Notes: a model not told the origin generated them from the sequence alone. 64,000 nt of DNA from Candidatus Altimarinota bacterium (GCA_943356435.1 CALREY010000001.1:124001-188000), one strand, 5' to 3'. Shown: positions 51,152 through 63,318, numbered from the stretch's first letter. Numbers and translations are program-made.

Positions 51152-53755
51152 ATGATTGAAAAAATAATAAAAAATATTTTTGGTGACCCTAGTGAAAAAA
51201 AGGTGAAAGAATTGACTAAATTGGTGGAAAAAATTAAAGAAATTGAAAAATCTCAAGAAAATTTTACTTTAGAAGATATACAAAACAAAACAGCTGAATT
51301 TAAAAAATTATTTGAATGATTAGATTTCAAAAATCTAGAAGATTCTAAAAAAATAAAAGAAATTTTAAATAACATTAAACTTGAAGCATTTGCATTAGTA
51401 AAAACTGCATGTAAATTGATTAATGGTAAAGAATTTGAATTAGAAAATGCTAAAAAAATTACTTGGAATATGATTCCTTATGATGTACAACTTATTTGAG
51501 GTTTAGCTATTCATGAATGAAATATTTCTGAAATGAAAACCTGAGAATGAAAAACTCTAGTTGCTACATTGCCTTCTTATTTAAATGCATTGACTGGAAA
51601 TACAGTTTTAGTAGTAACTGTTAATGATTACTTAGCAAAAAGAGATAGTAGTGAAATGTCTATTCTATACACTACTCTATGATTAAAAACTGGAGTAGTA
51701 TATAATGGTCAAAATAGAGAAGAAAAGAAAAATGCTTATTCTTGTGATATAGTATATGCTACTAATAATGAGCTATGATTTGATTACCTTAGAGATAATA
51801 TGGTAATCAGAAATGAAAGTAAAACTCAATGTAGATTGTTTTTTGCTATTATTGATGAAGTAGATTCTATTCTTATTGATGAAGCGAGAACTCCATTAAT
51901 CATCTCAATGCCAGATAATGAACCTACAAATAAATATATCAAATTTGCAGCTTTAGCAAAACAATTGAATATAACTGAACATTATAAAGTAGATGAAAAA
52001 CAAAAAACTACTACTTTAACTGAAGACTGAATCAAAAAAATAGAAGAACTATTACATATTGAAAATATCTATGTATCAGCTCACTACAATGATATTCACC
52101 ATGTTGAAAATGCTCTTAAAGCTATGGCTTGTTTTACTAGAGATAGAGATTATCTAGTAAATAATGGTGAAGTAATGATTATAGATGAACATACTGGTAG
52201 AGTACTAGCAGGTAGAAGATATTCTGACTGATTACACCAAGCTCTAGAAGCAAAAGAAAATGTAGAAATACAACAAGAATCAAAAACTCTTGCAAGTATT
52301 ACATTCCAAAATTATTTCAGGATGTTCTGGAAACTTGCTTGAATGACTGGTACAGCTCTGACTGAAGCAGAAGAATTTTACAAAGTATATGCACTAGATA
52401 CACTAGTAATTCCTACGAATAGACCAATTGCTAGAGAAGATAGACCTGATTTACTATTTAAAAATGAGAGAGGTAAATTTGACTATGTAGTTAAATTGAT
52501 AAAAGAAATGCACCAAACTGGTCAACCTATATTAGTAGGTACTGTATCAGTAGAAAAATCTGAATACTTGAGTAATAGACTTTTAGCAGAATGAATACAT
52601 CATAATGTATTAAATGCTAAACAACACGAAAGAGAAGCAGAAGTAGTAGCAAATGCAGGTCAAATATGAGCAATAACTATTGCTACAAATATGGCTTGAA
52701 GAGGTACAGATATTAAATTATGAGAATGAGTAAAAGAATTAGGATGACTTATAATTTTGGGTACTGAAAAACACGAAACTAGAAGAATAGACAACCAACT
52801 TAGATGAAGAGCTGGTAGACAATGAGATCCTTGAGTAACTCAATATTTAATATCACCAAATGATGATATAATGAGAATATTTGGTGGTGATAAATTGTTT
52901 GGAGTATTCAATTCTCCTATGTTTGCTTCCCTACCTGATGAAGAACCTTTAGCACAAAGTGGAATGCTTACTAGAAAAGTTACTGGAGTACAAAAACAAG
53001 TAGAATGACATAACTTTGATGTGAGAAAGCATATTCTAGAATATGATGATGTAATAAATGCACATAGAACAATTATTTATTGAAAAAGAAATAAAATTCT
53101 AGATGCAGAAAATATTGATCAAGATATTAGAAATATGCTTGAATCTCAAACTAGAAAAATAGTTTTAGCAGAAGCTAATAAATCTAAAGAAGACTGAAAC
53201 AATGTAAAAGAGCTTATATTAAAAATAAATGAATTTATAGAAGTAAATATTATAGATGAAAACGATATAAATAATGAAATTTATGGAATAACAGATATAA
53301 ATAAATTAGCAGATCATATTGTAAAATTATCACTTGAAGAATTGGATAAATTAAAAGCTAGTATTCCAAATGAAGAAGCTTACAATGAACTAGAAAGAAG
53401 AATTGTACTACAATCTATTGATCATCTATGGATGAGACATATAGATGCTATGAGTAGACTGAGAGAAGAAGTAGCATTTGAATGATATGCTCAAAGAAAT
53501 CCTTTAGTAGTATATAAAGAAAAAGCTTATAATAAATTTAATACTTTGATGGATGAATTGGAATACAAGGTTGTAAAATCTATGTTCTCTATAAATCAAA
53601 TCCAAGAAGTAGAACAAGTTGAAATACAAGATAACCAAATAGAATTACAAGAAGTTACTGTAGAAGATGCAACTGATATTATAAAAGATGCTGTAGATAT
53701 ACAAAAAGATGAAATACAAAATGGTGAAGATGTAACTGTAAAAATAAGAGTTTAA
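51152..53755 (+). CDS. secA: preprotein translocase ATPase SecA
   Basis: Predicted 867-residue protein. Walker A is [14 protein letters not shown] (about 128), Walker [19 protein letters not shown] (about 235), then [35 protein letters not shown] and the [20 protein letters not shown] scaffold helix. It powers export through SecYEG. The C-terminal zinc-binding SecB site (CxCxSGxxxxxCH) is absent: the protein ends in an acidic stretch [13 protein letters not shown], common in SecA of reduced genomes. No SD before the ATG. Confidence 0.97.
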
Positions 53756-53794
53756 AAAAAATCTTAGTCTAATTATTAGACTAAGATTTTTTTT
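53756..53794. terminator. bidirectional terminator
   Basis: AAAATCTTAGTCTAAT/ATTAGACTAAGATTTT between secA and the converging CcdA-like gene. Confidence 0.85.
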
Positions 53795-54992
53795 ATGAAA
53801 TAATCAATTTCAACATAGCTGGATTAAACAAGAAAAAATATCAAAGTATTAACATTATCACTCAACCTATAAAAAGACAATATCTAGTATATTTAGTAGT
53901 TAATCATAGATATGACATAGCATAAATAGCAATACCAAATACTACGAAATCATCAACCATATAAAACAAAGTGTAAAGTAATACATACATTTCTTTTTCT
54001 ACAAATCATAGACTACTCATTTCGAGTATTTTAGTAAATGCTTGTGGTATTCATATAGAACAAGCAAATTCTACAATATTTACTGAAAATGCAATCAAGA
54101 TTGTTACGAAAAATACTCAGATTGTCATCGGTTTAGATGCTATGTATTTTATTTTATCTATTGTTTTTTTCTTTTGATTTCATGAAATTACTTTACATTC
54201 TCAATCTTTATTAGTAAAAAATTCATATATAAAGTAGGCTCAAGCTCATATAGAAATAAATCATATGATAGGTGTAACTATATTATCCAATTTAACGAAA
54301 TCCCAAGTTTTGTACCATACATTTAGTATCATAAAGTACATGATAGATTCAGCAATTATAAATACTCCTGCTACTTGAAACATTTTTTTTCTAGAACCAG
54401 TTTGAGATAGTATACTTATAAACATTACTAGAACCCACATAGCACAAGGGTTGAATCAGTCTACAAATCACAAGACTGAAGCAAGAAAAAATAATGAATA
54501 ATCTCTCAGATTTATAATTCATAGAAAAGGTATTTTTACTTCTATTTTTCATTTATCTGGTTTTTTACATGTATCAGATCAATCACAGGCTCAATCATTT
54601 GTAGTTTTATTTATTTGTCATTCATAATTTTCGAAATAACTACTCTTTTCTAATTTATTTGCTAGAGTTATAATATTTTTTCATGTAATATCATCTCATC
54701 CATATCATTCTATCAATTCATTTCATATCAATATTATTGGTGTAACTTTGGATATAGCATTTTTAGTAGTAAATTCATCGAATAATTTGGCATTTTCAGC
54801 TATGTCTATGCTATATTCTTTAGCCTGTACTCCTGAAAATGATGCAGCATTTTTTTCTAAAAATGATTTTAATTCTATACAATGTACACAGTTTTCACGA
54901 CTAAATACTGAAAATTCAATTTTTTCATCACTAGCAAATACTCAAATAAACTGACTAAAAAATAATAAAACAAATAAAATGAGTTTCTTCAT
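53793..54992 (-). CDS. CcdA/DsbD-like membrane thiol transporter fused to a thioredoxin-like domain
   Basis: Predicted 399-residue protein. Signal peptide (about 1-20), then a glutaredoxin/thioredoxin-fold domain with FSVFSRENCVHC (C35, C38) and VTPIILIGNELIEG. Six hydrophobic helices follow from about 175, with the DsbD signature cysteines in GFVDGFNPCAMWVLVMF and FSVNIVEFACSIGIPQAFTK. It carries reducing power across the membrane to extracytoplasmic thiols. The N-terminal CxxC has the order thioredoxin-then-membrane, unlike E. coli DsbD where the thioredoxin domain follows. Confidence 0.85.
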
Positions 54993-55202
54993 AATAATTA
55001 ATATGGATTAATAATTTAATACATTTTATAATAATAATTTTATAAAATTAATCAAAATTAAATCAATTAAGATAACAAATAGCTAAAAATAGGTTACTTA
55101 TTAAAATAATTGATAAAAAATACAATTAAATACTACAAAATATTAGATTTATTTAAAAAAATATGCTAAAATAATATAAATATTTATTAATAAATTATAT
55201 TT

Positions 55203-58160
55203 ATGTTTGACCCTTCAAAATTGGATCTAGATTTAAATAAGCTAGACAATGAAAATAATACGAACAATTTGGATTCTGAAGCTATTAAAATTGATTTAAA
55301 CAATTCTAATTCTACGGAAACAAAAACAACTCCAACTACAAACGATATTTTGGATAGTTTAAATATATCTGAAAAATTGAATGTTTCTGATAATTTAAAT
55401 GTAATAGAAAACTTTTACACAAAAGATATTAATGAATTGGTAGATAATAATCAAACTCTTTGAATAAATGATTTGATGGAAGTATTAGATTTACCAAAAG
55501 AAAATATACAAGAAAGTTCTAATACTCAATCAGAAATTAAAACAGATGAACAAATATGAAAAACTGAATATGAAAAAAATATATGAAGTAATACTGTAAA
55601 TACTGAAGCAAATAATCAAACAAATTCAACAAATACATCTTCTACAGAGGAAAAAATAATATATGATATAAATATTACTACTCTAGAAATATTTCTAGAA
55701 ATACTATTAGAAAAACAATATGATTTTGCTACTTTTGAACCTAGTGAAAATTATGTAACTATAAATTTCAGAAAAGATAAAATAGTAAAAGAAACTAAAT
55801 ACATAAAATATCCTATATATTCAAATATATTAATAAAAGCTAAAACATTAACAAAATTAACTATAGAAGAAACAGAAAATGAACAAGAATGAGATGGTGA
55901 ATTGATGATAAAAGATAAAAATTATAAAATAATTACTAAAGTTGTACCATCAGTACATGGATCAAAATTGTTTATCAAAATAAAAGAGGAAGCAAAAAAA
56001 TTAACAACAAAAGAAGTAAAAAAAGTATCAATTGGTAAGATATTTATGTATTTGTGAGTTATAGCATTTATAGCATTAATAGTATGATGAGCATTTATGG
56101 CATTTGTGGTAATGAATGCAAATACAGTTGATGATGTAAAATTTTTTGCAAATTTATGAATAAGTCTAAATGATATAAATAATTTTATATTAAAAGCTGT
56201 TACTCTAATATTTTCAATAATTATATTTATTGAAGTATTGTTTCTAATAATGTATTTGGCTAAATTCTTACTTACAAAAAAAGAATTCAAACAAAAAAAG
56301 ATTAGATATGGTATATTATGAGTATTAATATTATTTTTAGCTTTTGGTTCAGGAAGCGGATGGATGATACTAGATAAAAAAATTAGATCTCTTCCAAATT
56401 GGCAAGAAATGGCATATTGAGATATTCAAATATATGACAATTCTAAATTAACTAGCAAATTTTATGATAAATGATCATCATTAATTGCAGACACTTCTAA
56501 TATTATTTGACCAATGCAAATAAAATACGATGTAAGTTATCTAGCTAAAAATGAGGAAAGAAAATGATTAAAAATAAAAAAATATGTATGGGATTTCTGA
56601 GATGGGAAAGAAATAGATTCACCTATTCCTACAATAATACATGATTTCAAGGAAAAATGAAACTATGAAGTTAAATTAAAATTGACAGAAACAAATGTGA
56701 ATTGAGAAGAAGTTGAGAAACCAGTAGAAAATATTCCATGAATTAATATTGCTTATGTTGTTAAAATAAATGAAAAACAATTAAATAATGGTTGAAAATT
56801 GGTAGATTTTGATGCTACTACATTGAAAGAACTAGGTAAACTAGAATGGTATTTTCTAGAAGATTTAGAAAAACCAGTATGGTCATGAGATGTATTTAGA
56901 ATATGAAAACCTATATTTGAAGATACTTTTGTATGATTATACATTAAAAGAAATGATAAAACATCTACTGATTTAGATAAAATATTTATAGTATCATGAA
57001 AAAGTGAAACAAAACTATGATGAGAAATAAAATCCGATAAATCGATAGAAAATGATTTAGAATACGAATTTAGAGTAGAAAATGCAGAAACAGATTTCTG
57101 AAACTGAGTAATAGAGGAATATAAATGGATAATATGAGATAAAGAAATGACAAAAATCTGAGATCCTACAAATCAAATAGAAGCAAGTAAAATAAAATTT
57201 ACATTTGAAAATTATTGAGAACAAACAGTAAAAGTAATATTAAAAGACTCTTCATGAGAAATAAAAGAAATAACTACAAAAGTAGATATACCTAAAATGT
57301 TATTATTATCTAATCCATTAAAAGTTCAAGATAATTGAGTAAATGTAGAAAATTTAAAATACGAGAAAAAATTACACGAATATTTTATAGATGAGATTTG
57401 AGTTCCTACTGATTTAACAATTGATGCTAGATTTATTAAAGCTAATAATTTATTATATACTGTTAAAAAAGTTAGTTTTGATTACAATTCTGATTGAGAT
57501 GTAGATGAAGTAACAAAAGTATGAAAATATACAGCAAGTACTGAATGAAATCATACTATAACTGTAATATTTGAATTCGAAAATAGGAAAGACAAAACTG
57601 ATTTAATTACAATGAAAGAAAAAATCTTTATAGAATGAATTAAAAAAGAAGCAATTCTGAATTTCGAAATAAATAAAAATAGTCCTTATGTACCAGTTAC
57701 TGTATCATTTGATGCATCTAAAAGTCAGGTAAAAAATGAAAATATTGATAAATTTATCTGGGATTATGGTGATGGTGTTACTGAAGAAAGAGATGGTATA
57801 GTAGAATGACATAAATATACTAGCCCATGAGAATATACTATAAAATTAAAAGTTATTACAACTAGTTGAAAAGATTATTCTATATCTAAAAAATTGGTAC
57901 TCAAACCTAAACCGCAAACAGTAAAAATCACAACTAGTATGTCAAAAGCACCAGTTTGACAAGGAATTGACTTTTTATCTGAAGATTCTGAGTGACAAAT
58001 AGTATGATATTACTGGGATTTCTGAGATGGTATGTCTTCAACTGAAGCAAATCCTACTCATGCATATAAGAATCCTGGTAAATACAAAGTAATATTAAAA
58101 TTGGATTTTGCTAATAGAAATATACTAGAAGATACTACTAGTGTTGAAGTTGTTGAGTAA
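55203..58160 (+). CDS. 985-residue PKD-domain protein with internal membrane helices
   Basis: The first 270 residues are low-complexity (Asn/Asp/Ser/Thr-rich) with a folded part (VTINFRKDKIVKET...). Three hydrophobic segments at about 283-400 (GVIAFIALIVGGAFMAFVVM, FILKAVTLIFSIIIFIEVLF, YGILGVLILFLAFGSGSGW) give a membrane core. The rest is a row of beta domains with at least three PKD signatures (YVWDFGDGKEI, FIWDYGDGVTEE, GYYWDFGDGMSSTEA). PKD domains mediate surface contacts or polymer binding. A cytosolic N-terminus and exported C-terminus are inferred. Confidence 0.8.
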
Positions 58161-58209
58161 AGCTAATAAACAAATACCATACAAAAAGCTAAAGCATTCT
58201 GTTGATAAG

Positions 58210-58250
58210 ACAAAAAAAGAATTAATAGTTAACTATTAATTCTTTTTTTA
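58210..58250. terminator. bidirectional terminator
   Basis: AAAGAATTAATAGTT/AACTATTAATTCTTT; the stop of the converging gene lies inside the stem. Confidence 0.8.
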
Positions 58251-58917
58251 TTCATTTGAATCAAATTGATTCTTGATTGTAATACAATACTTTAGCTAAA
58301 GTCATAGATAATATATTCTCATCTTTTACACAGTTTCATAAAAATTTTTCTATTTCTTCCGTAAATTCTGATATATAAATTCATGCTATTACTCACCTAT
58401 TTATTCATTTAAACATAGCTTTCACTTGTCATGATTCTCTGATAGGTGGATTAAAAAATATTTTGTCTCTTTGAGCTTTGTAATCTGATCATTTCCACAT
58501 AATATTTTCTATTTTTACTGAAACAGTTACCATAGGTTCTGCGAAATCTGGAGCAAAACAATTAATATCTTCCCTCATATATCATAAACTGGTATAATAT
58601 TCTTCTAATATTTTTACTTCATCTTCTAAAGTTATTCATACTATATGTATTTTTTTATTATTTTTTATTGCATTATCAAATAATTCATTGAATATTTCTA
58701 GTTCATCTTCTGGTGAATAGACATTAGAATACATAGCAGGTTTTTCTTTTACCTTATCAAGTACATCTATATTTTTTCTCTGTTCTAATAAGTCTGACAA
58801 ATATATTACTTCGACTTCTCTAGTTTCTAGATTAGTTAAATAATCAAATAAAAACCTATTATCAAATAGGTCTGTATTTATTACATTTAATATTTTATTT
58901 GCAAAGACTTTTTTCAT
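58222..58917 (-). CDS. hypothetical 231-residue soluble protein
   Basis: Starts MKKVFANKILNVINTDLFDN. Alpha/beta pattern, acidic helix SPEDELEIFNELFDNAIKNN, IHIVGITLEDEVKILEEYY and a FNPPIRESGQVKAMFKGIGR segment. No membrane helix. No family recognised. First of three closely spaced minus genes ahead of it (68-residue protein, then RNase HII-QueH upstream), likely one operon. Confidence 0.65.
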
Positions 58918-58920
58918 ATA

Positions 58921-59127
58921 TTAGTCCAATATAGATTCTTTAGCTACTCTAGTTTCATCAATAACTCTATTAATTTCTCAATTATTTAATGCTTCTACAT
59001 GTCATTTTTTTCCATCACTTAATGATTCGAAATCTAGATCAAGATGATCTGTACCTTCAATTCATAGATACTCATGTCATTCTCTATTTGTAAATTCTGG
59101 AGATAACTCACTTTTATTTCATAACAT
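58921..59127 (-). CDS. hypothetical 68-residue acidic protein
   Basis: Starts MLGNKSELSPEFTNREGHEY and ends TRVAKESILD; negatively charged, histidine-containing, six or so TGA glycines. It lies 3 nt upstream of the 231-residue gene and 4 nt after the RNase HII-QueH gene, so it is co-transcribed. No family recognised. Confidence 0.6.
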
Positions 59128-59131
59128 AATT

Positions 59132-60325
59132 TTATTTATTATTATTTAAAATAACTCTACCACCTGGATATGTATCACTATAGATACACCCACAGTAGTT
59201 TTGTCTATAAATGTTGTGTTTTTTTGTATAGTCTACACTTCTTTCAAATCATCAATTTTTTCTAAATGCTATTTTTAAAAACTCTAAATTATTTTGAAGT
59301 GAATGTTTATCTCATAAACTAAACATTTTTACCAAATCCTTATGAGGTGAAGTGTTTAGAGTAGATGTCCATTCTTTTATTCATAATTCAACTGCAAGTT
59401 CTGCTGTTTTTCTAAGCCTCATATCATAGCACTTAGTACATTTGTCTCATTTTTCAGGAGTGTTTTCTAATCCTTTGATTTCATCAAAGAAATTTTTAAC
59501 ATCATATGGTCCCACAATATAATCAATTTTTTCTATATCGCAAACTTTTTTAAAATTGTCTAATCTCTTATCATACTCTTTTTTGGGTTGAATATTTGGA
59601 TCATACCAAAATCAAATAACTTCATACTTTTCTTTCAAATCTACAATTGGAATAGTAGCGTCAGGTCAACAACATACATGCAATAATAATTTTGGTTTGT
59701 ATTCTAATACTTTTTTTACTGGTTTATAGGATAGCCTATGAATTCATGTGATTTTTGATTTATCACTTAGATATTCTATATGTTTTTTTGTGCCATATCA
59801 TTTGTGATTTTCTAGATTCAATTCAGGATACAAACTAGAATAAGTAAGCATCAATTTATCTCTAAATACTTTTGCTATAATTGACGCAGCTCATATTTCT
59901 ATTATTTTTGCATCTCATCATATGATAAATACTGCTGGTCTTTTTAATTCATCAAATTTATAATTATCATTTCCATCTATTAATACAGAATCTATTTCAT
60001 CAGTATCTATTTTTCTAAGTAGCTCTACTAATGCCCTTCTCATCGCTTCTCTATTTGCTTTTTTTATATTTATTTCATCAATTATATAGTTGTCTACTAC
60101 TCAAACACCAAAAAAAACAGAAGGATTTTCTCAAACAGATAATTGTATTAATTTATTATATAATTCTTCTCTCTTTTTTTCTGATATTTTCTTTGAATCA
60201 TTTATCTCTTTCAAGAATTCTTTATCTGGCTTATTTTCTGGATTAAAACATAAAGCACATGCAACAACACTTCAAAGCCAAGGTCATCTACCAGCTTCAT
60301 CTACTCATATTTTTATTTTTCACAT
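59132..60325 (-). CDS. rnhB-queH: RNase HII fused to epoxyqueuosine reductase QueH
   Basis: Predicted 397-residue single frame. Residues 1-200 are RNase HII: KIKIGVDEAGRGPWLGSVVA (Asp-Glu pair), LIDGND, IEIGAASIIAKVFRD, and ENHKGYGTKKHIEYL ending HRLSYKPV. After about 9 residues the second domain starts KLLLHVCCGPDATIPIV (about 212). It continues EVIGFWYDPNIQP, KCTKCYDMRLRKTAELA and YRQNYCGCIYSD, the QueH (DUF208) motifs with all four cysteines. One removes RNA from DNA, the other reduces epoxyqueuosine in tRNA; no obvious functional link. No stop or frame break lies between them. Confidence 0.9.
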
Positions 60326-60398
60326 ATTTTGACTTTTAAAATAATTATTTTGTATATAATAATGACAAGTAAAAAATAAACAATAAAAAAATAAAAAA

Positions 60399-61766
60399 AT
60401 GGAATATAAAATATTTGGTTGTAAAGTGAATAAATACTACACAGATGAATGGTTGAATTCAGAGTATTTAAAAGATAAAAATGGAATATTTGTAGCTAGT
60501 TGTGTAGTTACAGATAATGCAAAAAGAAAATGGTTAAAATTCGTAAAAGATATAGCAAAGTCAGAAACTTTTAACCCACCCCTAACCCCTCCCTTAAATA
60601 AATGAGGGGAACAAGCTACAAAAATATATATTAGTGGGTGTTGAGCTTTCAAATCATGAGAAGCACAACAAGATTTTTTTGAAATATATCCAGAATTAGA
60701 AAATCTAAAATGAAAAATAGAAATACTATGAGAAAAACCAGAAGAACTAAAAAAAGATATAATTAATTCAAAAGAAACTAAAACTCCCCCTGCTCATACT
60801 TCGCTTCCCCCTCAATTGAGGGGGACTGAGGGGGAGTTGAAATTAAAAATTAAATCAATACCTCAAATATATACAAAAAAATTCTTATTAATACAATGAT
60901 GATGTGATAGTTTTTGTACATTTTGTCTAACAGTGAAAAAAAGATGAAAACACTATTATAGAGACAAAGAAGATATAGTACAAGAAATCATAGATTTTGA
61001 AAAAGCTGGATGAAAAGAAGTAGTATTAACTTGAGTAAATCTATCAGCATGGTGACTAGAAAGTACAAATGATATATGAGAATCAAGATTTGCTGAGTTA
61101 CTTAGATATATATTAGACAATACTACTATTCCTAGAATCAGAATAAGTTCTATGTGACCAGAATTCATAGATGACAGATGTCTAGAAATATTCAAAGAAA
61201 CTAGAATTTATCCTCATTTTCATTATTCTGTACAATCATGATCTACAAATATTTTGAAATCTATGCATAGGCATTATGATGGACAATATATGAGAGAATT
61301 ATTGACAAAAACAAAGAACTTAAAAAGAAATGACAATGTAGAAATCAGTATAGGAGCAGATTTGATAGTATGATTTCCAGGTGAGTCAGAAGATGATTTT
61401 CTAGATACATACAATCTAGTAAAAGACTGATTGATAACAAAAATCCACGGCTTCCCTTTTTCACCACACACTACCTGAGAAACAGTTCCAGCATGAAGTT
61501 ATCCAAATCAATTAAGTGATGCAATAAAAAAAGATAGAATGTGGAGACTAGAAGAAATATGAGAACATATAAGAGATGAGTTTATAGAGAGAAATGTATG
61601 AAAGCAATTCGAAGTATTAATCGAAGTAGTAAAAACTGAAACAAATTGAAAAACTATTTGGAAATGATGGACACAAAACTACATAGATGTAGACAACACA
61701 AACTTTGAAGTCATTTCATGAAATATAAAAAGAAATGATATAATTATATGAAAATTGATAAAATAA
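60399..61766 (+). CDS. mtaB: MtaB-like radical-SAM methylthiotransferase with two in-frame palindromic insertions
   Basis: Predicted 455-residue protein. The N-terminal UPF0004 domain has three spaced cysteines (IFGCKVN, VASCVVTD, YISGCGAF). The radical-SAM cluster is QGGCDSFCTFCLTVKKRGK (CxxxCxxC, about 168-176). GVNLSAWG and GADLIVGFPGESEDDF follow, then a C-terminal TRAM-like part. MtaB adds a methylthio group to t6A37 in tRNA; MiaB and RimO are related. Insertions at about residues 58-72 (NPPLTPPLNKGGEQ) and 128-148 (PPAHTSLPPQLRGTEGE) are palindromic repeats. Divergent from rnhB-queH with 73 nt between. Confidence 0.85.
60571..60612 (+). repeat. palindromic element, copy 5, inside mtaB
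   Basis: CCCACCCCTAACCCCTCCC, A/T centre, GAGGGG; read in frame as NPPLTPPLNKGGEQ, with one Gly encoded by TGA. Confidence 0.85.
60783..60838 (+). repeat. palindromic element, copy 6, inside mtaB
   Basis: ACTCCCCCTG and CTTCCCCCTCAATTGAGGGG, then GACTGAGGGGGAGT: two nested inverted repeats; in frame as TPPAHTSLPPQLRGTEGEL. Confidence 0.85.
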
Positions 61767-61767
61767 A

Positions 61768-61797
61768 ACAACGGAAGTAATACTTCCGTTGCTACAA
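61768..61797 (-). terminator. terminator of the 64-residue protein gene
   Basis: CAACGGAAGT/ACTTCCGTTG with T-rich sequence beyond on the minus strand; it lies just past the mtaB stop and may serve both. Confidence 0.65.
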
Positions 61798-61806
61798 AAA
61801 AATGCA

Positions 61807-62001
61807 TTAGTAGTGATGTACTAAATTGGCGAACAATCGCGAATCAGTAACCAATTCACCACCATCGAGCGAAAAACTTGGTACAATACCAGCTTTGGTA
61901 GATTGCTTAACCAGTTTCAATAATTCACCCAAAGTAAGCAAGGAAGCGTCATCAATTACCATAAAAGGCATCGCATCATCATTTCTTGTTTCAATTGCCA
62001 T
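61807..62001 (-). CDS. 64-residue SD-led soluble protein without TGA
   Basis: Starts MAIETRNDDAMPFMVIDDAS and ends FANLVHHY. Helical and amphipathic in the middle (LGELLKLVKQSTKAGIVPSF), glycines GGN only, stop TAA. AAGGAG lies 7 nt before ATG. Serine, alanine and glycine codons (TCG, GCG, GGC) are unlike adjacent genes. Own promoter and terminator. No family recognised. Confidence 0.65.
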   Translation of the reverse strand: MAIETRNDDAMPFMVIDDASLLTLGELLKLVKQSTKAGIVPSFSLDGGELVTDSRLFANLVHHY

Positions 62002-62036
62002 AATATTCTCCTTTTTATAAAATTTTAGGCTATGAT

Positions 62037-62064
62037 AATATAATATAAACTAACCATTTGTCAA
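62037..62064 (-). promoter_or_regulatory. promoter of the 64-residue protein gene
   Basis: Minus strand TTGACA, 16-nt spacer, TATATT. Its -35 box ends one base before the lspA ATG (62066), so the two units share this spot. Confidence 0.6.
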
Positions 62065-62065
62065 T

Positions 62066-62494
62066 ATGTTTTATATAATTCTAATTTCTTGAATAATTAT
62101 AGACTTAATAAGTAAGTATATTGCTAATATTTATCTACAAAATAAAATAAATATATTGTGAGATTATATTTATTTAGAATATGTTTTAAATCCTTGAATA
62201 GCATTTTGAGTAAAAGTTTATCCATTATTATTAAAAATTGTTACTATTAGTTTGATTATTCTGATTTTTTATTATTATAGACATGAAAAAAAAGAAAAAA
62301 ATGACAAGCTACTTGATATAAGTTTTTGACTAATATTAGCTTGAGCTATATGAAATGGTATTGAAAGAGTATTTAACTCGGAAGTAATTGATTTCATATG
62401 AGTTAAATATTTCTCTATTTTTAATTTGGCTGATTGTTTTATAAGTATTTGAGCTGTTATATATATGTACTTAATTTATAAAAATAATAAATAA
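62066..62494 (+). CDS. lspA: signal peptidase II (lipoprotein signal peptidase)
   Basis: Predicted 142-residue protein with four membrane helices and the conserved blocks YLEYVLNPGIAFGV (about 40), AGAIGNGIERVFNSEVIDFI (first catalytic Asp) and FNLADCFISIGA (second catalytic Asp). It removes signal peptides from prolipoproteins such as those at 28.8 and 39.8 kb. Length typical (about 150). Start ATG at 62066 is preceded by an A/T leader that also contains the -35 box of the divergent gene. Confidence 0.92.
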
Positions 62495-62498
62495 TAAT

Positions 62499-63248
62499 AT
62501 GGCATTTTGACCAAAAAAAATCACTATACAAGAAGTAATGATAAATTCATTATGAAGCTTGATAGCTTGAATAATATGAAGTGTGATTATATTGATAATT
62601 ACATTTGTAATAAGTAATTACATAAACATTCCTGATGCATTTAAATCAAATATAGTAGTAACAGACACTACTTCTATATTCCCTCTTGTATTGTCCATAA
62701 TTACATTATTATGAACTACTATAACAATGTATTTGATATATGTACTACTAAATGTAACATCATGAGAGAGATATAAAAGAAATATAATTATCTCATGACA
62801 AATAGCTTTTTTTGCTTTTATTACATACTTATTTATTGCTCCAATATATGTATATTCTTGACTTATTAAGTATGATTTCATTATGTATGTATTTCTAGCA
62901 CATGTTCTGATTTCAACATTTGGTACAAACATAATAATAGAAGTAATAAATAATTATAGAAGAATTTTGATATGAATATATTGAAGTTTTGTATGATTAT
63001 TCGTAAGTATTTTTATTACTATTATAATATTTTCAAATTTTAGTACATGATATGCAAAACTAATATCTCTTGTTATACTTTTGCCTATAATAAGTTTCAC
63101 TACTACTTTTTTCAAACAAATATTTGAATTTGCATATTATAATTATTATACATATACAAACCAAGATCAACTTTGAAATGTATTTTACCAAATAGAAATA
63201 GAAGAAAGAGAAGAAATGAATGTAGAAGAAGAAAAAAATACAATATAA
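62499..63248 (+). CDS. hypothetical six-helix membrane protein
   Basis: Predicted 249-residue protein: about six hydrophobic segments (e.g. GSLIAGIIGSVIILIITFVI about 18; FPLVLSIITLLGTTITMYLI about 61) and an acidic cytosolic tail EEREEMNVEEEKNTI. Some transporter-like character; no family recognised. It starts 4 nt after lspA, so the two are co-transcribed. Confidence 0.7.
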
Positions 63249-63250
63249 TT

Positions 63251-63297
63251 TTGATTAACCCTATCCTGAATCCTTTCCCTTAAATAATGGAAAGGGG
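63251..63297. repeat. palindromic element, copy 7
   Basis: AACCCTATCCTGAATCCTTT and CCCTTAAATAATGGAAAGGGG: a weaker, more A/T-rich member of the family, between the membrane protein and the AMMECR1 gene. Confidence 0.5.
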
Positions 63298-63318
63298 CTA
63301 CAATATAACCTTTCATAT

